Shown piece by piece: positions 12,024 through 23,429 of a DNA stretch of 64,000 bases. Below the pieces are notes generated by a model, which was not told the DNA's origin, did no database searches, and was given only the letters and a program-made list of their open reading frames with translations. Numbering within the stretch: position 1 is the first letter of the stretch; every line of letters starts with the position of its first letter. Source of the DNA: Abelmoschus esculentus (Eukaryota; Streptophyta; Magnoliopsida; Malvales; Malvaceae); assembly GCA_035048815.1 (NCBI GenBank), contig JAUCBN010000043.1, forward strand, positions 12,651,001 to 12,715,000, read 5' to 3'. Both the position numbers and the translations under genes were made by a program.

Positions 12024-12685
12024 ATATATTATATATATTATAAATATATTATATATTACATATAATACATTAATACATAAATATATATAAGTATATCATA
12101 TATATTAAATTATATTATATACATAGTATATATTAATGTATATTATATACATATATTAATATATAAATCTAGTATATATACATATATATAAATAGTAAGT
12201 ATACATATATTAATGTATACATATATATATATATATATATATAATATACATATATTTTTATTAAGTACTTCAAGTCAAAAAAAATAGTACTTGATTTGAC
12301 TTTTGAAGTAAATCTAAAATTAAAAATTTGAAGTGAAAATTTTGAATTTAGGGGAGGGAAAATTGATTTTAGCCGGGTGAATGGGGAGGGGAATTTGATT
12401 TTTTAGGGGGGGGGGGGGCGGGAATGGGATCTAAATTCGAAAGGGGAAGATCTAAATTTTTAATTATATAGTATATTAGTATGTATGTATATATTACATT
12501 ATTATTATATATGTGTATATTAATATATTGTATAGTATTAATATAATATTTATAATATATAGTATTTATATATGATATATATACATATTAAATATGTATA
12601 ATAATTAATATGTTAGATATGTATATATATAATATATATATAATATGCTAACATACATATATTAATATGTTATATAACATATACG

Positions 12686-12723
<38 letters not shown>

Positions 12724-13588
12724 GTTATATATGTATATTATATGTATAATACATATTACATATGTATATACATTAAAAATTAATATACATAATACATGTA
12801 TATATGTAATATATGTTATATATGTATATATCATATATGTATATATAATATATGTATAAATATAATACATATTATATATCATATTATATTATTACACATT
12901 AAAAATCAATATACATGTATGATATATGTATTATGTATAATACATATACATATACATATAACATACATATATATTAATATACATATATAATATACTATAT
13001 ACATATATAATATATATATAATGTACTAGTGCATACTAACACATGTGACATATTAACATACATATATATAATACATGTACTAAAATTAATATACATATTA
13101 ACATGTATGAATTATGATATATGTATAATATATATATATATATACATATAACATACATATATATAATACATATACATATAGATTATAGCATACATGATAC
13201 ATAATTACATATATATATTAATATATACATGTATATATACTAATGTATATATACATATACAATATATAATTACATATTGATATAAGTTATAACATACATA
13301 TATGATATATATACATATATACATGTACTATAAACTAATTACTATATACAATTATACATATACATATGTTATATATACATACTATATAATATACATAATA
13401 CATTTACTAATTATTATATAATACATAGTATATTAATTATTATATAATACATAGTATTACTTCATGTATAGTATTTTTCTACATATAGTATAAATTTCTT
13501 ATATAGGATTAATTTTAATAACTATTATTCCATTTATAGTATAAATTCTATATATTATCTAATTTTTTTTCATTTTTAAAATATATTA
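12024..13588. repeat. TA-rich simple-repeat desert
   Basis: About 1.5 kb dominated by TATATA, ATACATAT and TTAATATACAT words, including a pure AT run near 12221-12241. One non-TA island at 12270-12470 contains several G runs, among them 13 consecutive G at 12406-12418. Frames that can be read through this region are tyrosine/isoleucine low complexity and are not genes. The SIRE-like and the short copia element both inserted at its edges. Confidence 0.85.
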
Positions 13589-13593
13589 AACTA

Positions 13594-13832
13594 TGTTATA
13601 AATATATTTATTCATGATGGATATCCATATATTAAGTTAAAGTTTAATGGGCTTTATTATTAGGGTTTAATACCCATTGGAATTAGGGTTTTCATCTTAT
13701 GCCTATAAATATAGACTTTTGGACAAAGCATTGTGCATAACCCTACTTTGAGAATATAATAAAATCTCTCTCCCTTTTGTCTCTCATCTTTATTCTCCTA
13801 TTTTATTCTTGTTCTTTACTTTATTCACAACA
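13594..13832 (+). repeat. Left LTR of the short-LTR copia element
   Basis: 239 bp, TGTTATAAAT to CACAACA. It contains a TATAAATATA promoter-like box near 13700 and a CT-rich 3' half, the usual U3-R-U5 composition of small copia LTRs. Confidence 0.93.
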
Positions 13833-13847
13833 TGTTATCAGCACGAG
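13833..13847 (+). other. Putative primer binding site
   Basis: TGTTATCAGCACGAG starts immediately after the left LTR. It resembles the tRNA-Met-type site TGGTATCAGAGC, with one change in the first eight bases. The position is decisive; the exact tRNA is uncertain. Confidence 0.7.
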
Positions 13848-14596
13848 ACTCTAACCAACGGAGGTGTTTTTCGTTCAAATCTTGAAGGAGTTATTGAAAA
13901 AAATTTGTTACTAGCATAAATCAAAGATAAGTTCTTCTCCCTCAATTATATTTTTATTTTTCTCTCTTGATCTTTGATTTGATTTTTAATTTATTAAAAT
14001 CTTTGGTTGTTTTGTATTTGTGTAGCGATAAAGTGACTCAAATACCGCGGTTCTTGTCGACAAATCTCGAAAAAGATTTTAACAAGATATTGGTAACTAA
14101 ATCTATCCTATATTCAAATTAGTGGAAAGTTCGGTATGTTTTATTTATTTAATTTGAGATTTTTTATCTTTTATTTATAATCAATATTTGTTTATTTTAT
14201 TATTATGATGAAAGTTTATGTTTTAATCATGTTCTAAGTATTACATGATATCAAAAAAAAATTAAACCTTTGATAAATTAATATGTTTTTGTTATGTTGA
14301 TTTAATCCGAGTATATTGGCTGGACATCCCGTTCTGCGAGGTTACTGGTCTCAAAGGAGGTTCTTTTTAAAGGACCTTGTGGACTGGTTTAACAACGCCG
14401 CGTATGAGGATTAAATTTTTATTCTTTGTATATATTGAATATATATCGGTTGATCAATTACTATTTAATAGTATGAATATTATAAAGTCTATATTTGCTT
14501 GGAAGAAATATTTTTTTTAATGTTGAAAAATTCGACTATAGACTTCTCCCAAGTTCAAGTTATGAAAATCGTCTTGATCAAAGAATTTTTATGGGA

Positions 14597-14860
14597 GACA
14601 TTCCTTGAAGTGAATGCAAGCATGATGATTATTCCATGCGATTATTGGATTTATGACATTCCTTAAAATGAATGCAAGCATGATGATTATTCCATGCAAT
14701 TATTGGATTTATGACATTCCTTGAAGTGAATGCAAGCATGATGATTATTCCATGCGGTTATTTGATTTATGTCATTCCCTGAAGTGAATGCAAGCATGAT
14801 GTTTATTCCATGCGATTATTGAATTTGTCTCATTCCTTGAAGTGAATGCAAAAATGATAA
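14597..14860 (+). repeat. Five tandem 58-bp repeats inside the short-LTR copia element
   Basis: Units begin at 14597, 14655, 14713, 14771 and 14829, an exact 58-bp period; the fifth is partial. Each opens with CATTCCTTGAAGTGAATG or a close variant, itself an imperfect inverted repeat (CATTC...GAATG), followed by GCAAGCATGATG. Since 58 is not a multiple of three, the array cannot be a coding repeat. Further single copies of the CATTC...GAATG word occur at 15013, 15811 and 15848. Confidence 0.9.
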
Positions 14861-15194
14861 TTCACTATATGGTTAGTGAATAAAACTCAGTTATATGCCA
14901 GAGTATCATTGATGAGGATATGTTAGAAAAACATACTCCACTTTTCACACATTAAAGTTGTTCTGTAGACACAATATCGTGAAAAGGTTTTAAAGACCTA
15001 TTGGCTCCGCTCCATTCCTTGAAGTGAATGTGATATTTTATAGCGGAAAGAATAAATGCCACATTAGTAATTGTGGTCATGATTGAGATCATAAAATAAA
15101 CATGGATAAGGTGATTCTTTTGAGAATACTTATATCCACAAGAAGTGGAATTATAAAGATGACAAGAATGATAGAGATCATATCAAAATCTTTA

Positions 15195-18100
15195 TGTTAT
15201 CAATGTGATGGTACAAACCATTGATCTCGTACTTGTCAAACACCGAAGTATTATGGACTTTATTCATAATCATGAATGATAAATTAAAGAAAATATAATC
15301 AGATTTTCTTTGTGGCAAAAATAATGGCGTTATTGATCCAACTCAATTGGATATTGATAATTTTCTCATAGTCCTTCAAGAGAATAATTCGCCATTTATT
15401 TTATTTTTCTTATAACATCTAAAAGAAATAATCGATCTTTATTTATTTTGTTTTATTTATTATATATTTATGTTAATTTATTTTATATATTATTTATTTA
15501 CGCTTTATGTTAATTTATCGTTAATTTATTTTATATATTATTTATTTACATTCTATGTTAATTTATCCTTTGAAGAATATTATCACTTCCGGAATGAAAT
15601 CTACAATGAATTGTGGCTATTTATGCCAAGCAGACAGTACAAGTACTCATACTATATTTAAGCATAAGAAATATTTTCCCATTTAAATACAAGGGAAAAT
15701 GTGAGTACTATATCTCAAAGTACTGAAATATTAATACTTCAGAAGAGCTTTTGAGAGCTTATCTTTGATAAATAACCGAGTTGATATAATGTGCTATATT
15801 TAATATTTTCCATTCCCCGAAGTGAATGGTACAAAGCACATATTTTTCATTCCCCAAAGTGAATGAAATAAAGCACATATTAAAAGGTGCATAATTATGC
15901 ATATTTTTCCATTTTAAATGCAAGGGAATAATATGAGTACTATATCCGGAAGTACTAATATCACAGAAAGCTCCGACTGAGCAAATATGTTATTGCCAAA
16001 TGAGACTTTATCTCATATTCACAGTGCATTATGTTCGTCAAAGTCGCAAAAGAGACTTATTGAATTTTAAAGATATTTGCAGAAATATATTAAGAATATT
16101 CGTGAAGGGGGTGTTGACTATCTCAATATTACGAGTATAATTGAAGGCAATAATGAAATCTTAGAAAAATTACATGCACTATCAACCATATTGTACTACA
16201 TAAGAATTAGTAAAAATTGAAGCCCATGCTATTGTAAACCAGATGTTTACTGATAATTTTATTTGGCATGACCTGTTAGACCATCTCGGTTCAATTATGA
16301 TGCGAAAATTTGATGACACTTTCATGTGGTCATTCATTGAAGAACTAAGATTTTTTTTCATGGTAATATTTTACGTGATACTTGCTATGAAAGCAATTTG
16401 ATTATTCAATCATCAACATCTAAGATAGAGTGCTATTAATTTTCTAGAACGGATACAAGGTGATATATATGGGCCCATACACCTTTCTAAAAGACCATCT
16501 AGATATTTTACGATTTTTATCGATGCATCGACTAGATGATTATGTGTATCCTTGTTATTAACCCACAACTTGGTGTTTGCGAAGCTACTTGCTCAGTTGA
16601 TAAAATTACGAGCATATTTTTCCAGATTATTTTTTAAAGACAATCAGTCTTGATAATGTTGATGACATATAATTTTACATATAGTATCACAAATTCGCAT
16701 CAAGCCAACAAATGATCATAAGTTCTCCCCATTATAAATGGTTTTTGGTCAGGAACCAAATATTTCTCATCTTAGATTTTTTTGTGTGTGCGATATATGT
16801 TCTAATTGCTCCACCACAACGCACAAAGATGAGTTTTGTTGGGAATATATATAAGAGCTTATGATAGGGGATTTATTTAAAACTCGGTTTACTGGCTATC
16901 ATTTTAATGAGTCAGTTTACCCAACATTAGGGGGAGAAAATAAATAGCTGGGGAAAAAATAAGTTAGAATGAATTAACATTTTTCTCATTTTGATCCACG
17001 TACTACACAATGTGAACTATAAGTTCAAAGGATAATTCATTTAGCAAATCAATTGCCAGATATTTTGCTGAACCTAAAAGAGTGACTAAATCACGTATAC
17101 CAGCTATGAATGCTCCGATTAAATTTGATGTCATGGAAGGACAAACTCTAGTTGCTAATGAGTCTAACTTACGTTCAAGCGTAGTAGACAAGTAAGTTCC
17201 AAAGATAAGAGATCCTCGAAAAAGAAAAGGAGCTATATTTTATGATGGTCTGATCGAGGAAAATCTCTAGAAGAGATTAAATGGTCTCCAACAGAGAAAT
17301 TGACATGACTCAGGTACCTGATAATAAAGAGATCTCAATAGATTATGTCATGTTTGGTAATAAGTGGAACTGAAATTAAATCGACGTCGTTAATATATTT
17401 GCATGCAATATAGCACTAGAGATTTTATTTGATGATGTGGATCATGAATCATTTTCAATTGGGTAATGTAAACAAAGAAATGATTGGCCAACATGAAAGA
17501 GGCAATTAAGGCGAAACTAAAATCTCTTTTGAAAAGAGAAGTATTTGGGCCTATAGCCCGTACATTGAAATGTGTAAAGCTCATGGATATAAACGAACCT
17601 TTGTGAGAAAGAGAAATTAAAAGGGGAAATCATGAGATATAAGCTCAATTTGTTGCACAAGGATTCTCACAAAGACATGAAATTGATTATGAGGAAAATA
17701 TATTCCTAGGTGGTGGATGCAACTACTTTTAGATTTTGATCAGTCTGGCAATAAATAAAATTACTCGGTTTCTGCCTAATGGATGTTGTTACATCATATT
17801 TGAATGAGCCTCTTGACAGTAATATTTACATAAAACTTACGGAAAGATTTAGATTGTCATAAGCAATTCATTCAAGTTCTCGAGAACATTATTCAATCAT
17901 ATTGAATATATCTTTTTATGGCTTGAAACAATTTAGGCGTATTTGGTATGATCGCCTCATTGAATACTTATTAGCATAATGCTATATGAATTATTTTCCC
18001 GAGCATTTTTATTAAGAGGTCTAGCTCTGAATTTTTATTATTGTGTATGTCGATGATTTGAATATCGTTGAGACTCGTGGAGAGATCTCCTCAAATCCTT

Positions 18101-18600
18101 GTGCATCCATCGACATACAGAAAAATATTGAAAGAGACTTTACATGCATAACGCATATCTATTGAACACCCTTATGGTTGTTGCTAAGTCTTTTATTGTA
18201 AACAAAGATTTTTTTTTCGCCTCACGAAAAAGGTAATGATATTCTTGGTCTAAAGCACAATATACACATTATTTGATCTGGAAGCATCATATCTTAGCTG
18301 GTCCAGAAATATTATTTAAGTGCTATGAGATCATTACCTTTAAATAATCGTTATGCATGAGGCAAAGCCGAAATATGTGTTTGGCTAAACATATCTTGAA
18401 GATATGTGAATGTTTTTCACAAGATAAGATGCAAGCTATCTTGTACAGAGATAATACAAAATTTATATCTCAAGGTTGATATATCAAATATGATAAAACG
18501 AAACATATTTCTTCAAGTTTCGTCCCTCATGATTTTCAGATGAATAGTATTCACTGAATCATTTCAAGCAATGATTTGGAAGATTTATCCACTAGTGCAT
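15195..18600 (+). pseudogene. Decayed gag-pol of the short-LTR copia element
   Basis: No frame longer than about 70 codons survives, yet family landmarks can be read in shifting frames. A CCHC knuckle at 15195-15236 (CYQCDGTNH then a stop, then SRTC) marks gag. WHD...GSIMMRKF near 16264 marks the GAG-pre-integrase region. The integrase start GPIHLSKRPSRYF is near 16470. RT fragments lie at 17653 (VAQGFSQRHEIDYEE), 17776 (MDVVTSYLNEPLD) and about 17915 (YGLKQ), with the catalytic YVDDL box at 18048. TKHISSSF near 18500 is the RNase H tail. The order is that of Ty1/copia. Many stops are TGA or TAG in place of TGG, CGA or CAG. Confidence 0.8.
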
Positions 18601-18880
18601 AATCTACTTGAACATTTGAAGATTGTATTCAATATTGAATTATGAAGATTCAAAGATCTTATGTGATATTTTCATGAGGGGGAGTAAATACGCGTTGCAC
18701 TCTTTTTCCCTTAACCGAGGTTTTGTCCCAATGGGTTTTCCTGGTAAGGTTTTTAATGAGGCAACATGTAATGTGTATCAAAGATGTGTGTACTCTTTTT
18801 CCTTCACTAAGAATTTTTTTCCCACAAGGTTTTTATCTTAGTAGGGTTTTAACGAGGCACATTATCTTCATGGATATCCA

Positions 18881-18888
18881 AGGGGGAG
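18881..18888 (+). other. Polypurine tract of the short-LTR copia element
   Basis: AGGGGGAG immediately upstream of the right LTR; the second-strand primer site. Confidence 0.85.
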
Positions 18889-19127
18889 TGTTATGAATAT
18901 ATTTATTCATGATGGATATCCATATATTAAGTTAAAGTTTAATGGGCTTTATTATTAGGGTTTAATACCCATTGGAATTAGGGTTTCCATCTTATGCCTA
19001 TAAATATAGACTTTTGGACAAAGCATTGTACATAACCTTATTTTGAGAATATAATAAAATCTCTCTCCCTTTTGTCTCTCATCTTTATTCTCCTATTTTA
19101 TTCTTGTTCTTTACTTTATTCACAACA
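18889..19127 (+). repeat. Right LTR of the short-LTR copia element
   Basis: 239 bp, the same length as the left LTR, with five substitutions (all transitions) by eye. It is followed by the AACTA duplication. Confidence 0.93.
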
Positions 19128-19132
19128 AACTA

Positions 19133-19620
19133 TAGTATAATTATTTTATAATGTATTAAAGTTAGATTTTTAATACTTTCAATTAATTTATAATTTTTGT
19201 AATTTAGTCCTTATAGCTTACAAGTTAATTTATTTGAATTTATTATTACTGATTTTTCTAATTTACTTTAATGTTTCTAATTTTTAATTTTATATGTATG
19301 TGAGTCCTTACAAGTTAATGTTGATTTTTTAAAATTTCAAAATTTAATCTTTAACTTTATAGTTTAATATTTATTCGTTTTTTACGTATTTATATAAAAT
19401 CAAAATTAATTTGACCCGAAACAAAACTGACTTGAAATGAATCCGAACTGAAATGGACCAGACTTGAAATATACCCGACCTAAAATGAAACTGTCAATTA
19501 TCCGATTTGGACCCAAACTGTTTGAACCTGACTTGACATGGATCCGACCTGACACGGACCCGACCTGAAATGGACCTGCACCCGACCCGAATCGAGTCAA
19601 AACATCAAATCAACCTGAAA
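19133..19620. other. AT-rich DNA with a second GACCCGAACCTG-type tract
   Basis: 19133-19405 is plain AT-rich sequence. 19411-19612 is built of words like GACCCGACCTGAAATG and resembles the tract at 1559-1945. It contains a 64-codon antisense frame that is only the repeat read in translation. Confidence 0.65.
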
Positions 19621-19650
19621 TGTAACACTTAAAAAAAATTATAGAACTAA

Positions 19651-19722
19651 GGTTGTGAGGTGTCAAACCCACAACCCCTTATGTGTTTGACTGGAAGCCA
19701 GCCACTAAGCTAAAGAGCTCTT
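19651..19722 (-). other. tRNA-like segment with box A and box B words (antisense in LTR)
   Basis: On the minus strand, TTAGCTTAGTGG (19702-19713) fits the RNA polymerase III box A consensus. GGTTTGACACC (19659-19669) fits box B with one change. They are spaced about 33 bases apart, as in tRNA genes, and a 7-bp stem GGTTGTG/CACAACC encloses box B. I do not see a full cloverleaf with a paired acceptor stem, so this is a tRNA-derived relic at most and not a tRNA gene. Confidence 0.4.
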
Positions 19723-20453
19723 GTGCTTTAAACTCCCTCATCTTAAATTTAACTTATATCTGAATCAGTTCCGGTAAAATAATATTTATATTCGAAATTT
19801 TTTCTTTTATGGGTTTGAAACCCTAGTATATCAGATCTAAAACAAAAAAAATTTCTTTATTGGAATCAAACTCCCCACCTACCCCATCTTCGACCACTGG
19901 CCGATCTCCCTCACCGTCGCGCCGTGTCCTGCACCGCCGCCACCACCGTGACCGTCTCCCTTCCCCGACCAAAACCCTCTCCCAACGCGCTCAACCGCCG
20001 CTCCGTTCGCCGGTAATCGAAGCTTAAAGCTTCGGCGATCTAGGGTTTAAAACCCTCTTTGTTCTCGTTGAATCCGGCCACCAATCGACGCCGATTAGGC
20101 GCATCGCCGGTCGTCCCGAGTTCTCTGTGTCCAAACGGTCGAAACCCCCTTAGCTTCGTGGAAGATCGTCGTCGGCTACCCCTTCGTCGGAGTCCTTTGG
20201 TTTTAAGGTAAATGGGTAAGATTTCTCACCCTTTTCGTTTCTGTTATTGGTGCGTTTGTGGATTAATATTTTGGTTTTTGGTTGATTTGGAGGGAAATCT
20301 GGGTTCAGAAACGTTTTCCGGCCATTTTGGAGCCGCGCGTGGCCTCCACGCGCCGCCAGGGGGATTTTCGGCAGCCTTGGACGGTGGCCTGGAGCCGGCC
20401 GGTCCAAACCGGCCTAAACCCGGTCCGAGCCGTACTTGAACCGGTCCAACCCG

Positions 20454-20577
20454 GTCAACCATTGACCGACCCGACCCGTTGACCATGACGTCAGCATTGA
20501 CCGTTGACCTTGACTCTCTGACGTCAGCGTTGACTTTGACTGCTGACGTCGGTGTTGACTTTGACCCAAAAAGTCAA
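20454..20577 (+). promoter_or_regulatory. W-box and TGACGTCA cluster in the Tekay-type LTR
   Basis: Within 124 bp there are nine TTGAC cores on the plus strand (20462, 20479, 20497, 20504, 20510, 20530, 20536, 20555, 20561). Two more lie on the minus strand (20454, 20573). There are two TGACGTCA palindromes (20486, 20519) and one TGACGTCG (20544). TTGAC is the core of the WRKY-factor W-box, and TGACG(TCA) is bound by TGA-type bZIP factors. The cluster lies about 450 bp upstream of a TATA-like box in the putative U3 region. That it drives stress-induced transcription is an inference. Confidence 0.55.
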
Positions 20578-21977
20578 AATTTTCAAAAACTACTATTTTA
20601 TGTTTTTCGACGTCCTGAGTCCATCCGTGAAGTCTGTTTCTCGAAATTCGAACCCGAAAGCCTCCAAATTGGACTTTAAAGTCTCGAGTCAAACTTTTCT
20701 TCTAAGTTAAGTTAAGTCCAGAGTTTTATTTAAGGTCTAATATTGATACTTGTTTGTCTGTAGGACCTCATAGTTCTCCCGATCGTGTACCGACCCAGCC
20801 TAGTTCCTCCCGTTTTGACCGATCCCGAGATCCGATCGTGACTCGTATGTTTTAATACCCGTGAATAGTCAATTCAGTATTTAACTCCAGTATTATTAAA
20901 ATTCTATCTTGTATTTTTTTAGGGTCGAGTACTGCTACAGAGCGAGGCTCGAACGCCCAGTAGATCACCTGTCTGTTTCTGCCATTGAGGTGTGTTCCTT
21001 GTGTGCTATATAATCGTGTTGTATTGTTTTACGTTTTAAAGTAAATTGAGTATGTGCACACGACTGTTTTCTGGATTTACTTAAGTACTCATTTTGAACT
21101 GTAAGATTGATTATTTTATGATTACTATAAGTCCGATAAATCCTGTATGATATTCCCTAATTTATGTACACATGTTGCCTGCTTATTTCTGGTTATTACC
21201 ATCATGATTCCTGTTATTATTGCATGTCTTTCATTTTAGCATTGGGATGATGAGTAGTGTCTAATATTTGGCTCAGTCTTGATCCAGCTGGTAATTCCGC
21301 CTGTTTACGGTTCCTAACTATAGTTAGGGTAATTCCGCCTATTATCGGTTCCCGTGCTTTAGCCGGGATAATTCCGCCTGTTCCCTAAGGTAATTCCTTA
21401 GGTCAGTACCTTCGCCCTAAGGGCTTAGGTTAATGCATGTATCAGATACTGTTCGGGGGAACTGTATCCAGAAGTTCGGTTGGAGGGTAGCATATCATGC
21501 ATATACATAATCTGATTTTCTGAATTACTGTTTAATGTTTTTATCCGTATTTAGTTTGCACTGTTGGAACACACTGGGCTCCATAGCTCATACATGTTTT
21601 CTTCCCCTTTCAGATATACGTAGATAGACATCCCGGACTTGGCATTTGGAGGATCTACACATTATTTGGTTACACTTTGATGTAACATTTTTTTAAAACT
21701 TTTCTAGTTTACGTTTAAGGTGACATGTGTCTATATATTATATTACTGGTGATTTAAACGTATTATTTTTTTGTTATTAGTTTTACGAATTATTTTGCGA
21801 ACAATGTTTTCCAGATACCTTGTTTTGGTGACTTTTTATATATTTTAATTGTTAGACAATATTTACCTTTAATCGCTCAGTTAAATATATTTTCATGCAA
21901 TATGATTTATAAATAAAAACAATGTGAACACTCTAGTCGGGCTTCCCGCGTAGGCCGGTTTAGGGGGTTACATTTAG

Positions 21978-21990
21978 TTGGTATCAAAGC
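21978..21990 (+). other. Primer binding site of the Tekay-type element
   Basis: TTGGTATCAAAGC follows the LTR end. It differs from the standard tRNA-Met-type site TTGGTATCAGAGC by one G-to-A change. Confidence 0.82.
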
Positions 21991-22163
21991 TTTTGGTTTT
22001 AAGATTCTCTGACTGTGATGGGTATTAAATAAATGTTTTCTATTAAACTATTATGTATTTATATCTGTAAGGCCATGTCACCTATATTTTTCTGTATTGT
22101 GTATGGTTCTCCGGTGCCAATTCTGATCTCCTAAATTTTATCTTTGTATATTTCCTGAACATT

Positions 22164-23429
22164 ATGAGTGCCCGCAGAGTTCGTCGATCCACCCGAGGGC
22201 GTGGTCGAGCGACCAGTTTTGCTGATCCTGTAGAGGAGCCTATTAGTGATCCTCCACCCGTCATTCCTCCTGACCCACCTGTTCCCACAAGTACTACTGT
22301 AACGCCCAACCCTCAACCTGCTGCAGACATTGATATGTCTACCCCTGTCAGAGGGGCATCAGTACCGAGCACCGAGCCTGCTGCTGCAGTGGCTGATGAG
22401 ACTCTTAGTAGGCAGTTCCTTCAGTTGTTACAAGGAGTTGTTAGAGCTTCGGGTGCGATGACGGATCCACCTATCTCTCAGATCCTGATCGCGAATGGAG
22501 TGAGAACTTTTTCCGGATCTTTGACTGGTGCACCTTCAGATGCAGAGACCTGGTTGTAAGATATTGAGAGACGGATGGATCAGCTGGGTTTGGAGCCAGC
22601 TAAGAAATACCTTGTAGCTGTGTCTATTCTTGATGGTGGTGCCCACATCTGGTGGGAGTCTGTGGTTAGTAGCGTACCCTCCGACAGGCTGACGTGGGAC
22701 TTTTTCAAGGAAAGGTTCAAGAACCGTTATTTGGGTGATCGGTATATGAGAGAGAGGCGTCAGGCCTTTAGAGACTTGGTACAAGGTAATATGAAAATGG
22801 CTGAATATGAGCTTCAGTTTTTAGATTTGATGAGGTATGGTGCTGGGATAGTAGCTACAGAGAAGGATAAATGTGATAAGTTTCTTGAGGGTCTCTGCAT
22901 TGGTATCCGAGACCTAGTTGCCACGCATCATGATGTGGTTTTTGAGGACCTGGTGAACCGGGCAAAGACTGCTGAGGACTTAGAGAAGCTTTCTGATAGC
23001 CAGGCTACGAGGGATCAGGACCGAGAGCGAGGCAGAGATAAAGACCGTAGGAAGGACTGTGGTCGATCTGGAGGACATTTTAGCCATGGCGAGTCTTTTA
23101 GTCGTCCTGATAAGAGGGCTCGATCTGCACCGAGTTAGGGAGGTGGTTCCTATCATCAGTCTGCAATAACTAATGACTCTTCTGTTAGCTGGGGTGGTTC
23201 TTCTGGGATCCTATCTGTACCTGCGTGCGACTTTTGTGGCAACATGCATAGGGGAGAGTGTAGGAAGAAGACTGGAGCTTATTTTCGGTGTGGATCTTCT
23301 GAGAATTTCCTGAGGGACTGTCCTCACCCACCCTCCGTCAGTCGACCATCGACTCAGACTCCTGTGCGCTCTCAGACACCATCTAGATCTCAGACATCCG
23401 TACAGACACCCATTTTAGGGCGATATTAA
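22164..23429 (+). pseudogene. gag of the Tekay-type element, with three in-frame stops
   Basis: Starts at the ATG at 22164 with an arginine-rich N-terminus (MSARRVRRSTRGRGR) and a proline-rich linker. The retrotransposon gag fold follows from 22575, with motifs AHIWWESV, WDFFKERFKNRYL and EYELQFLDL. An arginine/aspartate-rich stretch follows (about 23020-23130). Then comes a zinc-knuckle region with CDFCGNMHRGEC and a diverged CCHC (YFRCGSSENFLRDCP). The reading frame is continuous, but stops occur at 22557 (TAA), 23136 (TAG) and 23427 (TAA). Each is one C-to-T change away from a glutamine codon. No frameshift is visible. Confidence 0.86.

Larger units (their letters stand above)
13594..19127 (+). 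mobile_element. Complete but decayed Ty1/copia element with short LTRs
   Basis: The element has two 239-bp LTRs (13594-13832 and 18889-19127) beginning TGTTAT and ending CACAACA. It is flanked by the 5-bp duplication AACTA (13589-13593 and 19128-19132). I count 5 substitutions between the LTRs, about 98% identity. The body of about 5.1 kb has no long frame, but copia landmarks are recognisable in the right order. These are a zinc knuckle at 15195-15236, an SKSQ-type protease/GAG-pre-integrase region near 16035, WHD...GSIMMRKF near 16264, and RT blocks at 17640-18080. A polypurine tract lies at 18881-18888. Internal tandem repeats lie at 14597-14860. Confidence 0.92.
19621..21972 (+). repeat. 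5' LTR of the Tekay-type element
   Basis: Begins TGTAACAC and ends GGGGGTTACA, 6 bp before the primer site. It is GC-richer than its surroundings. Contents in order: an antisense tRNA-like segment at 19651-19722, a proline/arginine-rich GC block at 19880-20440, and a dense TTGAC/TGACGTCA cluster at 20454-20577. A candidate TATA box (CTATATAATC) lies near 21005, and three GGTAATTCCGCC-type words at 21290, 21328 and about 21367 form an imperfect tandem repeat of about 38 bp. Open frames inside the LTR are on both strands and show no protein family. Confidence 0.78.

Noticed and set aside
12670..12990. Open frames of 60-70 codons on both strands
   Set aside because: They are TATA/ATACAT simple repeats read as tyrosine and isoleucine; no codon structure beyond the repeat.
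14597..14860. CRISPR-like array
   Set aside because: The units are contiguous 58-bp tandem copies without unique spacers, within a plant retrotransposon.
17003..17191. 62-codon minus-strand frame in the short-LTR copia body
   Set aside because: It is antisense to decayed integrase/RT sequence and has no domain.
19651..19722. Functional tRNA gene
   Set aside because: Box A and B words are present but there is no paired acceptor stem, convincing anticodon arm, or terminator T-run in the right place.
20150..20692. Overlapping frames of 65-92 codons on both strands
   Set aside because: They lie in the GC-rich and TTGAC-rich part of an LTR, are mutually overlapping, and show no domain.
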